43,193 nt of DNA, taken from an uncultured Porphyromonadaceae bacterium. Lineage in GTDB: Bacteria; Bacteroidota; Bacteroidia; Bacteroidales; Muribaculaceae. Of this stretch, positions 1 to 7,279 are shown one piece after another. The notes under the pieces are model-generated. The model saw only the letters and a program-made list of their open reading frames with translations. It had not been told where the DNA came from and ran no database searches. Positions within the stretch are counted from its first letter, which is position 1. Every line of letters starts with the position of its first letter. The DNA is taken from contig URII01000014.1 of assembly GCA_900547825.1 (NCBI GenBank), forward strand, positions 1 to 43,193. The letters run 5' to 3'. The translations under genes and the position numbers were made by a program.

Positions 1-1
1 C

Positions 2-322
2 ACAATGCTTGTCGCGGCAGCCGCGGTGCTTGTTGTGGCATTGGTGCTTCTGCTGTATTTCTATCGGCGCAAGAACCGGTTGTACCGCTCTATTCTTTCA
101 CGCGCCATAAACCAGTCCACTGGCCATTCATTCTCAGAGGTAGTGAACCAGTACCGTATCAGGCTGGCGATTCAGCTTATTTCCGATACCGGTTCCAACC
201 CATTGCTGAAGAACATAGCATCGTCGGTGGGCTTCAAATCACGGAGCGCTTTCTACACCGCTTTCCGCAACATCACGGGTATGACTCCGGCACAATACCG
301 TGACAAAGCGTCGGAAGGGTAA
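2..322 (+). CDS. AraC-family HTH regulator, C-terminal part (partial at left edge)
   Basis: The reading frame is open to the left edge, so the true start is probably outside the window; the first ATG inside is at 5. Residues from that ATG show a membrane helix (about 2-20), a basic stretch (YRRKNR), then the second half of an AraC/XylS DNA-binding domain ending in the usual GMTPAQYR signature. Membrane-anchored AraC proteins with an N-terminal sensor or TPR region, one membrane helix and a C-terminal HTH are common in Bacteroidetes. Oddly, the basic stretch runs almost directly into LSRAINQSTGHSF, which in this family is the end of the first HTH unit; the linker and first helices normally found between are missing. 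That suggests an in-frame internal deletion and possibly a protein unable to bind DNA normally. Family call is firm; target genes are unknown. Confidence 0.75.
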   Translation, partial: TMLVAAAAVLVVALVLLLYFYRRKNRLYRSILSRAINQSTGHSFSEVVNQYRIRLAIQLISDTGSNPLLKNIASSVGFKSRSAFYTAFRNITGMTPAQYRDKASEG

Positions 323-370
323 ATTTCTTGTACGGTTTCGCATATTTTTACGCATCGGGACATGTTTGAT

Positions 371-401
371 TTTCCTGAAAAATACGGTGACTTTATATTT
401 G
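371..401 (+). promoter_or_regulatory. Bacteroidetes-type promoter for the BspA-like gene
   Basis: TATATTTG at 394-401 matches the -7 consensus TAnnTTTG. TTTC at 371-374 lies 19 bases upstream and is a near match to the -33 TTTG; a perfect TTTG at 365-368 is too far (25 bases). A leader of roughly 75-80 bases would follow before the ATG at 486. Confidence 0.55.
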
Positions 402-485
402 CCTCATGATTTCGTGGCGCCTAGGGGATATGTACTCCGCGTCCATGATCCAAACAAAAAGTCTAACTAAATCCCTAACTGTTTT

Positions 486-869
486 ATGAAGAAATTTACC
501 CTTATCGTCACGGGGCTTGCTCTGGCAGCTTCGGCAATGGCCCAGAGTTTTTCGGCCGATGGCGTGAAGTACTCAGTGATCGAAGGCTCACAGAATGTCA
601 GGATTGACGGTGTGGCATCATATCAGGTCACGCAGCTCACAGTGCCGCCGTCGGTGGAATATGAAGGCACAGACTACAATGTGACCGAAGTAGGAATATG
701 TGCATTTTCTGGCTGCAACCGCCTTTCCGAACTTATCTTGCCGCAAAGCATAACCACATTGGAACGCAACTGTTTTTCCGGCACCGGGTTGACCTCCATG
801 ACCATCCCTTCAAACGTGACTGAAATTCCCTCAAAAATCTCTCTTTATGTGAACCGATGTAAAAAGTAA
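486..869 (+). pseudogene. BspA-like leucine-rich repeat protein, 5' fragment
   Basis: The product begins with a clear signal peptide (about 1-19, ending SAMAQ) and continues into BspA/TpLRR-type repeats (pattern CAFSGCNRLSELILP, then GTGLTSMTIPSNVTEIP), a family of surface or secreted repeat proteins often linked to adhesion. After residue 115 (TEIP) the sequence stops looking like a repeat and ends 12 residues later at TAA. The missing rest of such a protein is found at 3107-4687 on the same strand, and the two pieces join well at a Glu-Ile codon pair: bases 820-830 (ctgaaattccc) nearly repeat at 3138-3149. I read this as the front half of one gene broken by about 2.3 kb of foreign or rearranged DNA. 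A short secreted protein may still be made from it. Confidence 0.7.
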
Positions 870-953
870 ACATACTCTAAATCTCTGCCCGGAGTGTTCA
901 GCCGGTTTGGCGTCGTGCTCGTATTTATGCCGTCCATTCCTAAAACAGTCTTG

Positions 954-2441
954 CTACTTCACGAGCAATTTTCTGCCGTTGAGAAAGAGGAGCGTGTCGG
1001 TGATGACGCTGATGTAGTTCTCCCCTGCCTGCAATTCTATCTCGCGCGATGTGCCGTTGAGCATAGAGATTGTGACGCTGCGATTCCTGTCGGAGGAGAT
1101 GCGCAGCATTCCGTCTGCACAACTCATCGTAAGCCCTTCCTCAGGTGTTGTCAATGAAATACCTGAAATTTCGCCGGTCGGTCCTGAAAAATTGTAGACG
1201 GAATTGTTTACAAATTCCAGATCGGCAGTCTGTTTTATTCCGGAGGCTGTGATATCGTTGAAAATAATGTTGGTCGGTGACGTATCATGTTCGAATGAGT
1301 ATTCCCAAGCCGGCTTCCCTTCATAAGATATTGGAGTCATCTCAGCGCCTGGCCATGTACCTGTCTGGGTAATGCCTCCTCCCCAGGTAAATACGTACAC
1401 GGGACTCCAGCTGACGTCAGGATCGCAGAATATCACATGAAACTTTTTCTTCTCGGGAGTAAACGGCTCATATGGATGATTCCCCTTGTCGAGCATAAAC
1501 TGCAGAGGGATGTTAACACGCTCTGACCAATATCTTTCATTATGGTCAGCGCCTTCTGCTATGTATGAGAGAAGGCTGCCCGCTTCTTTGTCATAGCCCT
1601 TCGACGCGACGATCTGCAATGCCTTCTCGTTCCATACCGGATATGAACTGTCGAGTCCGACAGTGCCGTGATCGAAATAAAGCTTATGAGTTTCAGCCGA
1701 GGGGAGATTGTCATTCATGTAGTCGAGCATGGCATTGGGAAAAATCGTGCTGTTGTAATCGAAATTTCCGATCCAGTGGGTTGAGATGCATGCGGCTCCA
1801 CCATATACCTCCGGATATTCGCAGATTGCATAAAGGGAGGCGAGACCTCCCATGCTCGAGCCCATGATGAATGTGTTATCCCTGTCGGGATATGTGTTAA
1901 ACTCTGTATCAATCGCCCTCTTGAGATCATTGGCGAGGAAGGATATGTAGGCATCACTGTGCGACTCGCCTCCGATGATCGGCTTAATACCGGAAGCATT
2001 AAGCTTATCCGCGGGGATATAGTCGGTGATTACTTTCTGGCAGAGATAGTCGGAACTGCGGAGATTTTCGCGGTTGTGCACGCCCACGATAATCGGAGTC
2101 TGAAATTCCTCCCACTGCGACAATCGCGACAATGCATTGTCAATCTCCCAGGATACACCGCCATAGCTGATTGCGGGATCGAAGAGATTCTGCCCGTCGT
2201 GCATATATACCACCGGATATCTTTTACCGTCGGCGGGATCATACCCCTCCGGAAGAAGCACATCCACGAGATAATCGGCGTTGAGCTGTGAGCAATGAGC
2301 CTTATATCTTTTTGTCGTGCCCCATGTGCATGCCGGCGTGAAATCTGTCTGCTCGGCGAGAATCTGCCGCTGGTCGAAACTTTCTGCGTATGTATATCCG
2401 GATAAGGCGCATAGAAGCGCCGGAGCTAATAATTGTTTCAT
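954..2441 (-). CDS. Secreted alpha/beta-hydrolase esterase with C-terminal starch-binding-like module
   Basis: Product of 495 residues from ATG at 2441, chosen over an upstream in-frame ATG at 2474 because the signal peptide (MKQLLAPALLCALSGYTYA) starts there. Residues about 35-320 form a putative-esterase (Fes/esterase D-like) domain: HDGQNLFD at 81-88, a nucleophile elbow GSSMG with Ser196, and a late His in the EGADHNERYW segment as the likely triad His. Residues about 335-415 resemble CBM26-type starch-binding modules (VYVFTWGGG, GTWPG, IIFND, QTADLEF). A short tail resembling secretion-sorting tails ends the protein. It would be exported and might act on acylated polysaccharide; the substrate is not shown. 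It lies 37 bases after the 2479-2958 gene on the same strand, so the two probably form an operon that sits inside the split BspA gene. Confidence 0.85.
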   Translation of the reverse strand: MKQLLAPALLCALSGYTYAESFDQRQILAEQTDFTPACTWGTTKRYKAHCSQLNADYLVDVLLPEGYDPADGKRYPVVYMHDGQNLFDPAISYGGVSWEIDNALSRLSQWEEFQTPIIVGVHNRENLRSSDYLCQKVITDYIPADKLNASGIKPIIGGESHSDAYISFLANDLKRAIDTEFNTYPDRDNTFIMGSSMGGLASLYAICEYPEVYGGAACISTHWIGNFDYNSTIFPNAMLDYMNDNLPSAETHKLYFDHGTVGLDSSYPVWNEKALQIVASKGYDKEAGSLLSYIAEGADHNERYWSERVNIPLQFMLDKGNHPYEPFTPEKKKFHVIFCDPDVSWSPVYVFTWGGGITQTGTWPGAEMTPISYEGKPAWEYSFEHDTSPTNIIFNDITASGIKQTADLEFVNNSVYNFSGPTGEISGISLTTPEEGLTMSCADGMLRISSDRNRSVTISMLNGTSREIELQAGENYISVITDTLLFLNGRKLLVK

Positions 2442-2478
2442 AAAATTGTATCTTAGACCCTTATCAAGCGTCACTGCA

Positions 2479-2958
2479 TTATTTGATCTGAATTTTGGCA
2501 GGAGGCACTCCTTCGATTTTATAGAAAACTACCACGGTAGCAAATTCGGCATCTTCAGAGGCATTGCGCACATCGCGCCCTCCGAGGAAAACTTCCGGAT
2601 CTCTCCCCTCTCTGAAAGCCCGGGGGATCAAAGAGGACTCGGGAAGTTCTGCTTCGGCAACCTGAATGTCGTGCGCAAAGAATGCGATTCTTTCACCATC
2701 TGCGGTCATCTCCATGCGGTCGCCGGGCACCAGACGCGAGAATGGCGCGACCCTCTTGTACCCCTTTACAAATATGTTGAAAAGTTCCGCCGTACAGTCG
2801 GCATGGGCAGCCAGAACTCTCTGCACATTCGAAACATACGGCTCGGACTTCTGACCCGCTGTATGGCGACGTTTCTTCGGCGTCTTGAACAGGTTCAAGA
2901 CACCGGCGATTAAGAGCGCAAACACGGAAGAACCGGGTGAATAGTATCTGAAAGGCAT
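2479..2958 (-). CDS. Hypothetical protein, weakly HIRAN-like
   Basis: Product of 159 residues. I prefer this frame over the opposite-strand frame at 2317-2913 because it has a good Bacteroidetes promoter directly upstream (2979-3011) and a downstream partner gene 37 bases away. Residues about 8-24 are a short hydrophobic stretch followed by a basic KTPKKRR segment. The rest (about 38-158) has the layout of small HIRAN-like domains: an opening beta strand (NIFVKGYKRV), SRLVPGDRMEM, and a closing VVVFYKIEG strand. The resemblance is weak and the usual GYIPR core is not clear. Function is unknown. Confidence 0.55.
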   Translation of the reverse strand: MPFRYYSPGSSVFALLIAGVLNLFKTPKKRRHTAGQKSEPYVSNVQRVLAAHADCTAELFNIFVKGYKRVAPFSRLVPGDRMEMTADGERIAFFAHDIQVAEAELPESSLIPRAFREGRDPEVFLGGRDVRNASEDAEFATVVVFYKIEGVPPAKIQIK

Positions 2959-2978
2959 AATATAATTCGTTTGTTTTG

Positions 2979-3011
2979 CAAATATACTAAATTATTCGAC
3001 GATAAGACAAA
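2979..3011 (-). promoter_or_regulatory. Bacteroidetes-type promoter for the 2958 to 954 gene pair
   Basis: Reading the minus strand, TTTG (3011-3008), 21 bases, then TATATTTG (2986-2979) fits the TTTG-N19-21-TAnnTTTG consensus exactly. It lies about 20 bases before the ATG at 2958, so the two genes inserted in the BspA locus carry their own promoter. Confidence 0.75.
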
Positions 3012-3106
3012 GAAGCCACAAATTAATCGCATCTCTCCTACCTCACCCCCGAGAGTATTAAGAGCGCGTTCCAACAAGAAGAATCACCTAAGAACAGACA
3101 CCGAGG

Positions 3107-4687
3107 TTGCGCATGCATCTGAACTCCGTACCTGTCCCTGAAATTTCCCGCTCGGCTTTTGAGGGATGTTCCAAGTTGGAATCTGTCGTTCTTCCCGAGG
3201 GATTCACAAAGATTGGGGTAAGTGCTTTCTATGATTGCGACAAACTTACAACCATGCCTATTCCGGCCACAGTGAAGCAGATCGGTAATGCCGCATTCGG
3301 AGGATGCACCGCGTTGACGGAGGTCGATTTTCTCGGCACGGTGATAGATTGGATGCAGATTGAATTTGCCGATGAGGGTGCAAACCCATGCTCCAACGGA
3401 GCTGCGCTGAAATGTAAAGGCCGCGAGGTAGTTGCAATAAATGTTATGCCTAAAGTCGGGAAACTGAGGCCATATGCCTTTTCAGGCTGTACAAGCCTCG
3501 TTTCGGTGGATATCATGGACGGTATAACGGAAATCGGCACCAAGGCTTTTTCCAACTGTACGTCATTGGAAAGCATCACTTTTCCTGACCAGGGGCTGAC
3601 ATCTATCAGCGAATGGGCATTCCAGGGGTGTGAGACGCTGAAGAAAGTAATGGTTCCTTCGGTTGAGATGTTCCTCTCCGTTGAAATGGGCGGTCTTTAT
3701 GCCAATCCGCTTACTTATGGCGCATCGCTGATAGTCAGGGATGGCGGTTCATATTCCACGCCTCTTGCCGACCTTGTCATACCTGCGGCAATAACTGAAA
3801 TCGGCCAGTATGCCTTCATAGGCTGTGGCTCGCTGAAAACCGTTACACTTCATGACGGTGTCACAGCCGTAGGGGCTTCTGCCTTTCAGGGATGCAAGGC
3901 ACTTGAATCCGTCACATTCCCCGCAGTGTCAGGCATAGGCATGGCGGCTTTCAGTTCATGTGCGGCCCTTAAATCGGTAGTGCTTCCTGAAACTGTAGTT
4001 GAATTAGGCGAACAGGCATTTATGGACTGTCAGTCGCTTGCATCGGTTGGATTGCCGTCAACGCTTACATCTCTTCCGGCATATATTTTTTCGGGATGCG
4101 GATCCCTCGCCACAATTGGACTTCCTGATGGAGTGGAGATTATCGGAGCCAGTGCTTTCCATAACTGTATATCACTGTCGGCAGTGAATTTTCCGCAGGT
4201 GCTGAACCAGATAGAGGAGCGTGCGTTTATGGGTACAGCAATCCCTTACGCCATAATAGAATCGCCTGAACTGTCACGGATAGGTGGGCAGGCATTTTAC
4301 GGTTGCGCCGCACTCACGGAGGTGTCGCTCCCTGCTTCGGTCACTTTCGTGGGCCCTGAAGCGTTTGCCATGTCCTCGCCGTCGAAGTTCACATGTCTTG
4401 CCGTGACTCCCCCCACCACAGCCGCCAACCTGTGTGACGAGGATGTGTATACATCATGTCCGCTCTATGTCACGGAGCAATCTGTGGCATCTTACCGTGC
4501 TGCCAACGGTTGGTCAAAATTCCATAACATCTCATCCTCCGGACTTTCGTCAATTGATGGTGTGGAAGCTGTGGAGGATAATGCCCCTGCGGTTTACTAC
4601 AATCTTCAGGGCGAAAGGGTAGAGGTGCCAGGCGGCGGATTCTACATTGTTGTGCGTGGTTCCAAAGTGACCAAGGAACGCTTATAA
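3107..4687 (+). pseudogene. BspA-like leucine-rich repeat protein, 3' fragment
   Basis: Open frame of 526 codons counted from a TTG; the frame is closed upstream by TAA at 3089-3091 and there is no signal peptide, so the piece lacks a normal start. It contains more than ten BspA/TpLRR repeats (pattern AFxGCxxLxxVxLPxxVxxIG) up to about residue 430. It ends with a module (about 480-526, YYNLQGERVEVPGGGFYIV) like the C-terminal sorting tails of Bacteroidetes secreted proteins. The first good repeat starts at SRSAFEGCSKLE and continues the series that breaks off at 830 in the upstream fragment. Together the two pieces would make a roughly 630-residue secreted repeat protein. Expression of this piece alone is doubtful. 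Confidence 0.75.
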
Positions 4688-4703
4688 TAACCTATAAATA
4701 CGA

Positions 4704-4744
4704 AAATACCGGGATCTCCGCTTTAATCGGGGGTTCCGGTATTT
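4704..4744. terminator. Bidirectional hairpin terminator
   Basis: The arms AAATACCGG (4704-4712) and CCGGTATTT (4736-4744) extend inward through G-U tolerant pairing to a 17-bp stem with a 7-base loop (4721-4727). The AAAA and TTT flanks give a U-run in either direction. It lies between two convergent genes, 17 bases after the BspA stop and 19 bases before the OmpA-family stop, as expected of a shared terminator. Confidence 0.85.
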
Positions 4745-4762
4745 CTTAGTATGTAGAGCTGT

Positions 4763-5599
4763 CTATTTGTCAGCGGGTGCCTGGCCTATCAGGTCCATGA
4801 ACTGGTCGAGCTTGGGGGTGATTATGATTTCTGTGCGGCGGTTGAGCTGTCGTCCGCTGTCGGTTGAGTTGGTGGTAACGGGGTTGTATTCGCCGCGTCC
4901 TCCGGCAGTAAGTCTTGAGGGATCCACTCCGAAGCTGTTCTGGAGAGTCTGCACCACCGACGAGGCTCGCAGGGCGCTGAGATCCCAGTTGTTGCGTATG
5001 TTGGGCCGCGATATAGGCACATTGTCGGTGTTGCCCTCCACGAGCACATCATAATCCTTGTAGTCCTTGATTATCTTGGCTATCTTGCTGAGAATGCCCA
5101 TGGCTTGGTCGCTGATCTCGTAACTGCCTGAACGGAAGAGCATATTATCGGCAAGCGAGATATACACCACGCCTTTGATTACCTTTATGTCGACATCCTG
5201 CATGTCGGCCGGCGACAGGGAGCGGGTGAGGCGTGTGGTCAGCACCATGTTGAGTGAATCGCTTTTGGATTTGGCCTCCACGAGCCGGCGGATATACTTG
5301 TTTGACACGTTGATCTCGTCCACGAGCTTTGAGATATTCACATTGCCCTGCGAATTCTGGGCTATGCTGTGGTTTAGTGTGGCCTGTAGTTCGGCTAAGT
5401 CGGCCCTCAGTTCCTGATTCTGGCGTTTGGCGTCCTCGAGCATCGCATCAAGACTCTTGTTGTAGGCCTTGCTTTCGGCAAGCGCCACCTGTGAGGCGTC
5501 GTAGTCCGATTTCAGGAGCGCGTATTTCTTGTTGCTGACACATCCCGTTGCCAGTAAGGCAGCTGTGGCGCCCAATAATATTTTACTTATAGCTTTCAT
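4763..5599 (-). CDS. OmpA-family peptidoglycan-binding lipoprotein
   Basis: Product of 278 residues. Residues 1-20 are a lipoprotein signal with lipobox LATGC (Cys20). Residues about 25-115 are a charged, heptad-like coiled coil (KSDYDASQVALAESKAYN onward). Residues about 135-268 are an OmpA/MotB C-terminal domain with the expected peptidoglycan-contact features NNWDLSALRA, the GRGEYNP turn and NRRTEIII. The protein should be anchored in the outer membrane by lipid and grip the cell wall, with the coiled coil as spacer. It is transcribed alone, converging on the BspA fragment at a shared terminator. No good TAnnTTTG box was found upstream. Confidence 0.9.
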   Translation of the reverse strand: MKAISKILLGATAALLATGCVSNKKYALLKSDYDASQVALAESKAYNKSLDAMLEDAKRQNQELRADLAELQATLNHSIAQNSQGNVNISKLVDEINVSNKYIRRLVEAKSKSDSLNMVLTTRLTRSLSPADMQDVDIKVIKGVVYISLADNMLFRSGSYEISDQAMGILSKIAKIIKDYKDYDVLVEGNTDNVPISRPNIRNNWDLSALRASSVVQTLQNSFGVDPSRLTAGGRGEYNPVTTNSTDSGRQLNRRTEIIITPKLDQFMDLIGQAPADK

Positions 5600-5790
5600 A
5601 ACAGTTGAGTTTTTAGTTTAACAGTGAGGTAGATAATATAATAACCGCCAATAACCCCCGAAAGTTGACCCTGTCATCCTTAGTTGCCTATGTTTTGGAA
5701 GCTCCTCCCTCCCAACTTGCCTATGATTCGGCGTAAAACACCCCTGATTATTAATTTCTAATTCCTCTCTTCTAATTCTAAATTTATGCG
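5600..5790. other. Intergenic region between divergent genes, with a short imperfect direct repeat
   Basis: Divergent spacer between the OmpA-family gene and the secreted-protein operon. It holds an imperfect direct repeat (agttgcctatgttttgg near 5682 and acttgcctatgattcgg near 5713), an AT-rich segment near 5631-5643, and a T/C-rich tract before the + strand promoter. A 64-codon minus-strand frame inside it has no plausible protein character. Confidence 0.4.
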
Positions 5791-5798
5791 TATCTTTG
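5791..5798 (+). promoter_or_regulatory. -7 promoter element for the 5831-9091 secreted-protein operon
   Basis: TATCTTTG matches TAnnTTTG and ends 32 bases before the ATG at 5831. No TTTG lies at the normal distance upstream, so only the -7 half is supported. Confidence 0.5.
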
Positions 5799-5830
5799 GA
5801 GCTGAAAACCAACCATTATAATTCAATGCT

Positions 5831-6436
5831 ATGAGACACATTATTGCAGTGCTTATTAGTCTTATGTTTGGGGTGGCTGTGCACGCCCAGATAGGGTATC
5901 AGGTTACGTTGCTGGATACGGCCACGGGCGAGCCGCGCTCCAATGAGACGGTGAATGTTCGCATCACGATAACTGACTGTGCGGGAGGTGTTGTTTGCAG
6001 CGAGACAAAATCGGCTACCACCAACGATTTCGGCATACTGTCTGTTGCCGTCGGTTCGCAGGACACCTTTGCCGGAGCGGACTGGTCGAAGCTCCCGTTT
6101 TTCATTGAGGCTACAGTTGACGGCGTAATGATCGGACGCTCCCAGCTCCTTACCGTCCCAGTTGCAGAGCACGCCAACCACATAGGCGTCCTCACCAAAG
6201 AGAAACTGAAATCCAAAAAATGGGTTCAACAAGGAGATAATGGAGCCTCGGGTACTCTTACGTTTGGAGATAGTACGTGTGCTATTTTTTATCCTGGAGG
6301 GGGTCTGATGGCTCCATATACCCAACGAGAACATTATTTTATTTCCGGGAATATGGTAGGAGTGCATAATTACGGAGTATTATTATATGATCCGGAAAAG
6401 AATGTCCTGTTAAACGATGGTATGCTCTTTAAATAA
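5831..6436 (+). CDS. Secreted protein with Bacteroidetes extracellular N-terminal domain
   Basis: Product of 201 residues with a signal peptide (about 1-19, ending VHAQ). Residues 20-125 follow a pattern seen at the front of many large Bacteroidetes exported proteins: IGYQVTLLDTATGEP, NVRITITD, ETKSATTNDFGILSVAVG, and ADWSKLPFFIEATVDG. The remainder (about 130-201) is a different, short domain with no recognised relatives. The DNA coding for it is visibly richer in A and T than the first half, which suggests a swapped C-terminal cassette. It is first in a tight operon (7 bases to the next gene). Function unknown; probably surface-exposed. Confidence 0.75.
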   Translation: MRHIIAVLISLMFGVAVHAQIGYQVTLLDTATGEPRSNETVNVRITITDCAGGVVCSETKSATTNDFGILSVAVGSQDTFAGADWSKLPFFIEATVDGVMIGRSQLLTVPVAEHANHIGVLTKEKLKSKKWVQQGDNGASGTLTFGDSTCAIFYPGGGLMAPYTQREHYFISGNMVGVHNYGVLLYDPEKNVLLNDGMLFK

Positions 6437-6443
6437 TAATTTT

Positions 6444-6893
6444 ATGATACGTAAATTTCTGGCAATTGTTTTTGCCATCATGATATGCCCGGCAGTGTGG
6501 GGCGGTGAGGCCATAGTGCTGCATCTTACCGGCAGTAGGCCGGTTGTAATCCCGTTTGATGATGCCGCCGAGATCACATTTTCGGACGCGCAGGTGAATT
6601 TTGGCCAACGGTCATATCCGCTTGCCGAAGTAGTCAGATATGAATTCTCCAACGGTGATGATTCCGGCATTGAGGCCATAGAAGGCCCGATGAAAGGGAT
6701 TGTTATAGACCCGGCTGGGTACATCGATTTCGCCGGTATTGGCGCAGAGGCGGCCGATATAGCCGTTTATAGCGTGGCAGGAGTGGCGATGCCGTATGAT
6801 TTGTCGGGCTCGGTGATCGACATATCGGCATTGTCGCCGGGAGTGTATGTTGTCCATATAGGTTCCTCCACATTCAAAATACAGAAGCGATGA
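6444..6893 (+). CDS. Small secreted protein with type A sorting-like C-terminus
   Basis: Product of 149 residues from ATG 6444; an ATG at 6417 lies inside the previous gene and would put nine polar residues in front of the signal peptide. The signal peptide covers about 1-20 (ending PAVWG). The middle has two short beta-rich motifs (IPFDDAAEITF, YPLAEVVRYEF) seen in small Bacteroidetes exported proteins. The C-terminus (about 95-149: IAVYSVAG, IDISALSPGVYVVHI, KIQKR) has the layout of type IX secretion type A sorting domains. Its stop overlaps the next start (ATGA at 6890), suggesting translational coupling. Function unknown. Confidence 0.7.
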   Translation: MIRKFLAIVFAIMICPAVWGGEAIVLHLTGSRPVVIPFDDAAEITFSDAQVNFGQRSYPLAEVVRYEFSNGDDSGIEAIEGPMKGIVIDPAGYIDFAGIGAEAADIAVYSVAGVAMPYDLSGSVIDISALSPGVYVVHIGSSTFKIQKR

Positions 6894-7213
6894 CAAAGAG
6901 ATTTATTGCAGCGGCCATCGCTGCCATTGCCGTGATGTCTTCGCTGACGGCGCAGACTATTGATGATACCAAGATACTCGTGTTCCGGAAGTCGGGCGTC
7001 ACCAACGTGTTCCATTCCAATACCCTCAAGGGGATTGAACTGTCGCACTTCGATGCCGATTCGGTGGAACATGCCGAAATTGTGTCTCAGGCATTCCGCC
7101 GCACTGACGGCACATCGATGCTCATTCCCATTGCCGACATTGATTCGGTGGCGTTCGGCGCCCGCGACATAATAACACCCAAGCCGGGAGTCAGGCGCCT
7201 CACTCAGGAATAA
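6890..7213 (+). CDS. Secreted protein, 5' part before an in-frame stop
   Basis: Product of 107 residues with a signal peptide (about 1-21, MTKRFIAAAIAAIAV up to SLTAQ). It repeats the small motif of the preceding gene (GIELSHFDADSVEHAEIV, IPIADIDSVAFGARD), so the two N-termini are related. It ends at TAA 7211-7213, but the same frame then stays open to 9091 and the residues after the stop (AEVITKFDGTHLYYKDA) read as natural protein. The simplest view is that this is the start of one roughly 730-residue secreted protein split by a nonsense codon. Alternatives are readthrough, a sequencing error or a genuine short protein. Confidence 0.6.
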   Translation: MTKRFIAAAIAAIAVMSSLTAQTIDDTKILVFRKSGVTNVFHSNTLKGIELSHFDADSVEHAEIVSQAFRRTDGTSMLIPIADIDSVAFGARDIITPKPGVRRLTQE

Positions 7214-7279
7214 GCGGAGGTCATAACGAAGTTTGATGGCACCCATCTTTACTACAAAGATGCCACGCCGGCCTCGCTT

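Noticed and set aside
2317..2913. 198-codon + strand frame overlapping the esterase start and the small minus-strand gene
   Set aside because: It overlaps the signal peptide of the esterase gene and has no promoter; the minus-strand frame 2479-2958 has an exact consensus promoter and an operon partner.
870..3106. Insertion sequence in the BspA gene
   Set aside because: No transposase, terminal inverted repeats or clear target-site duplication were found; only a short near-repeat at the joints.
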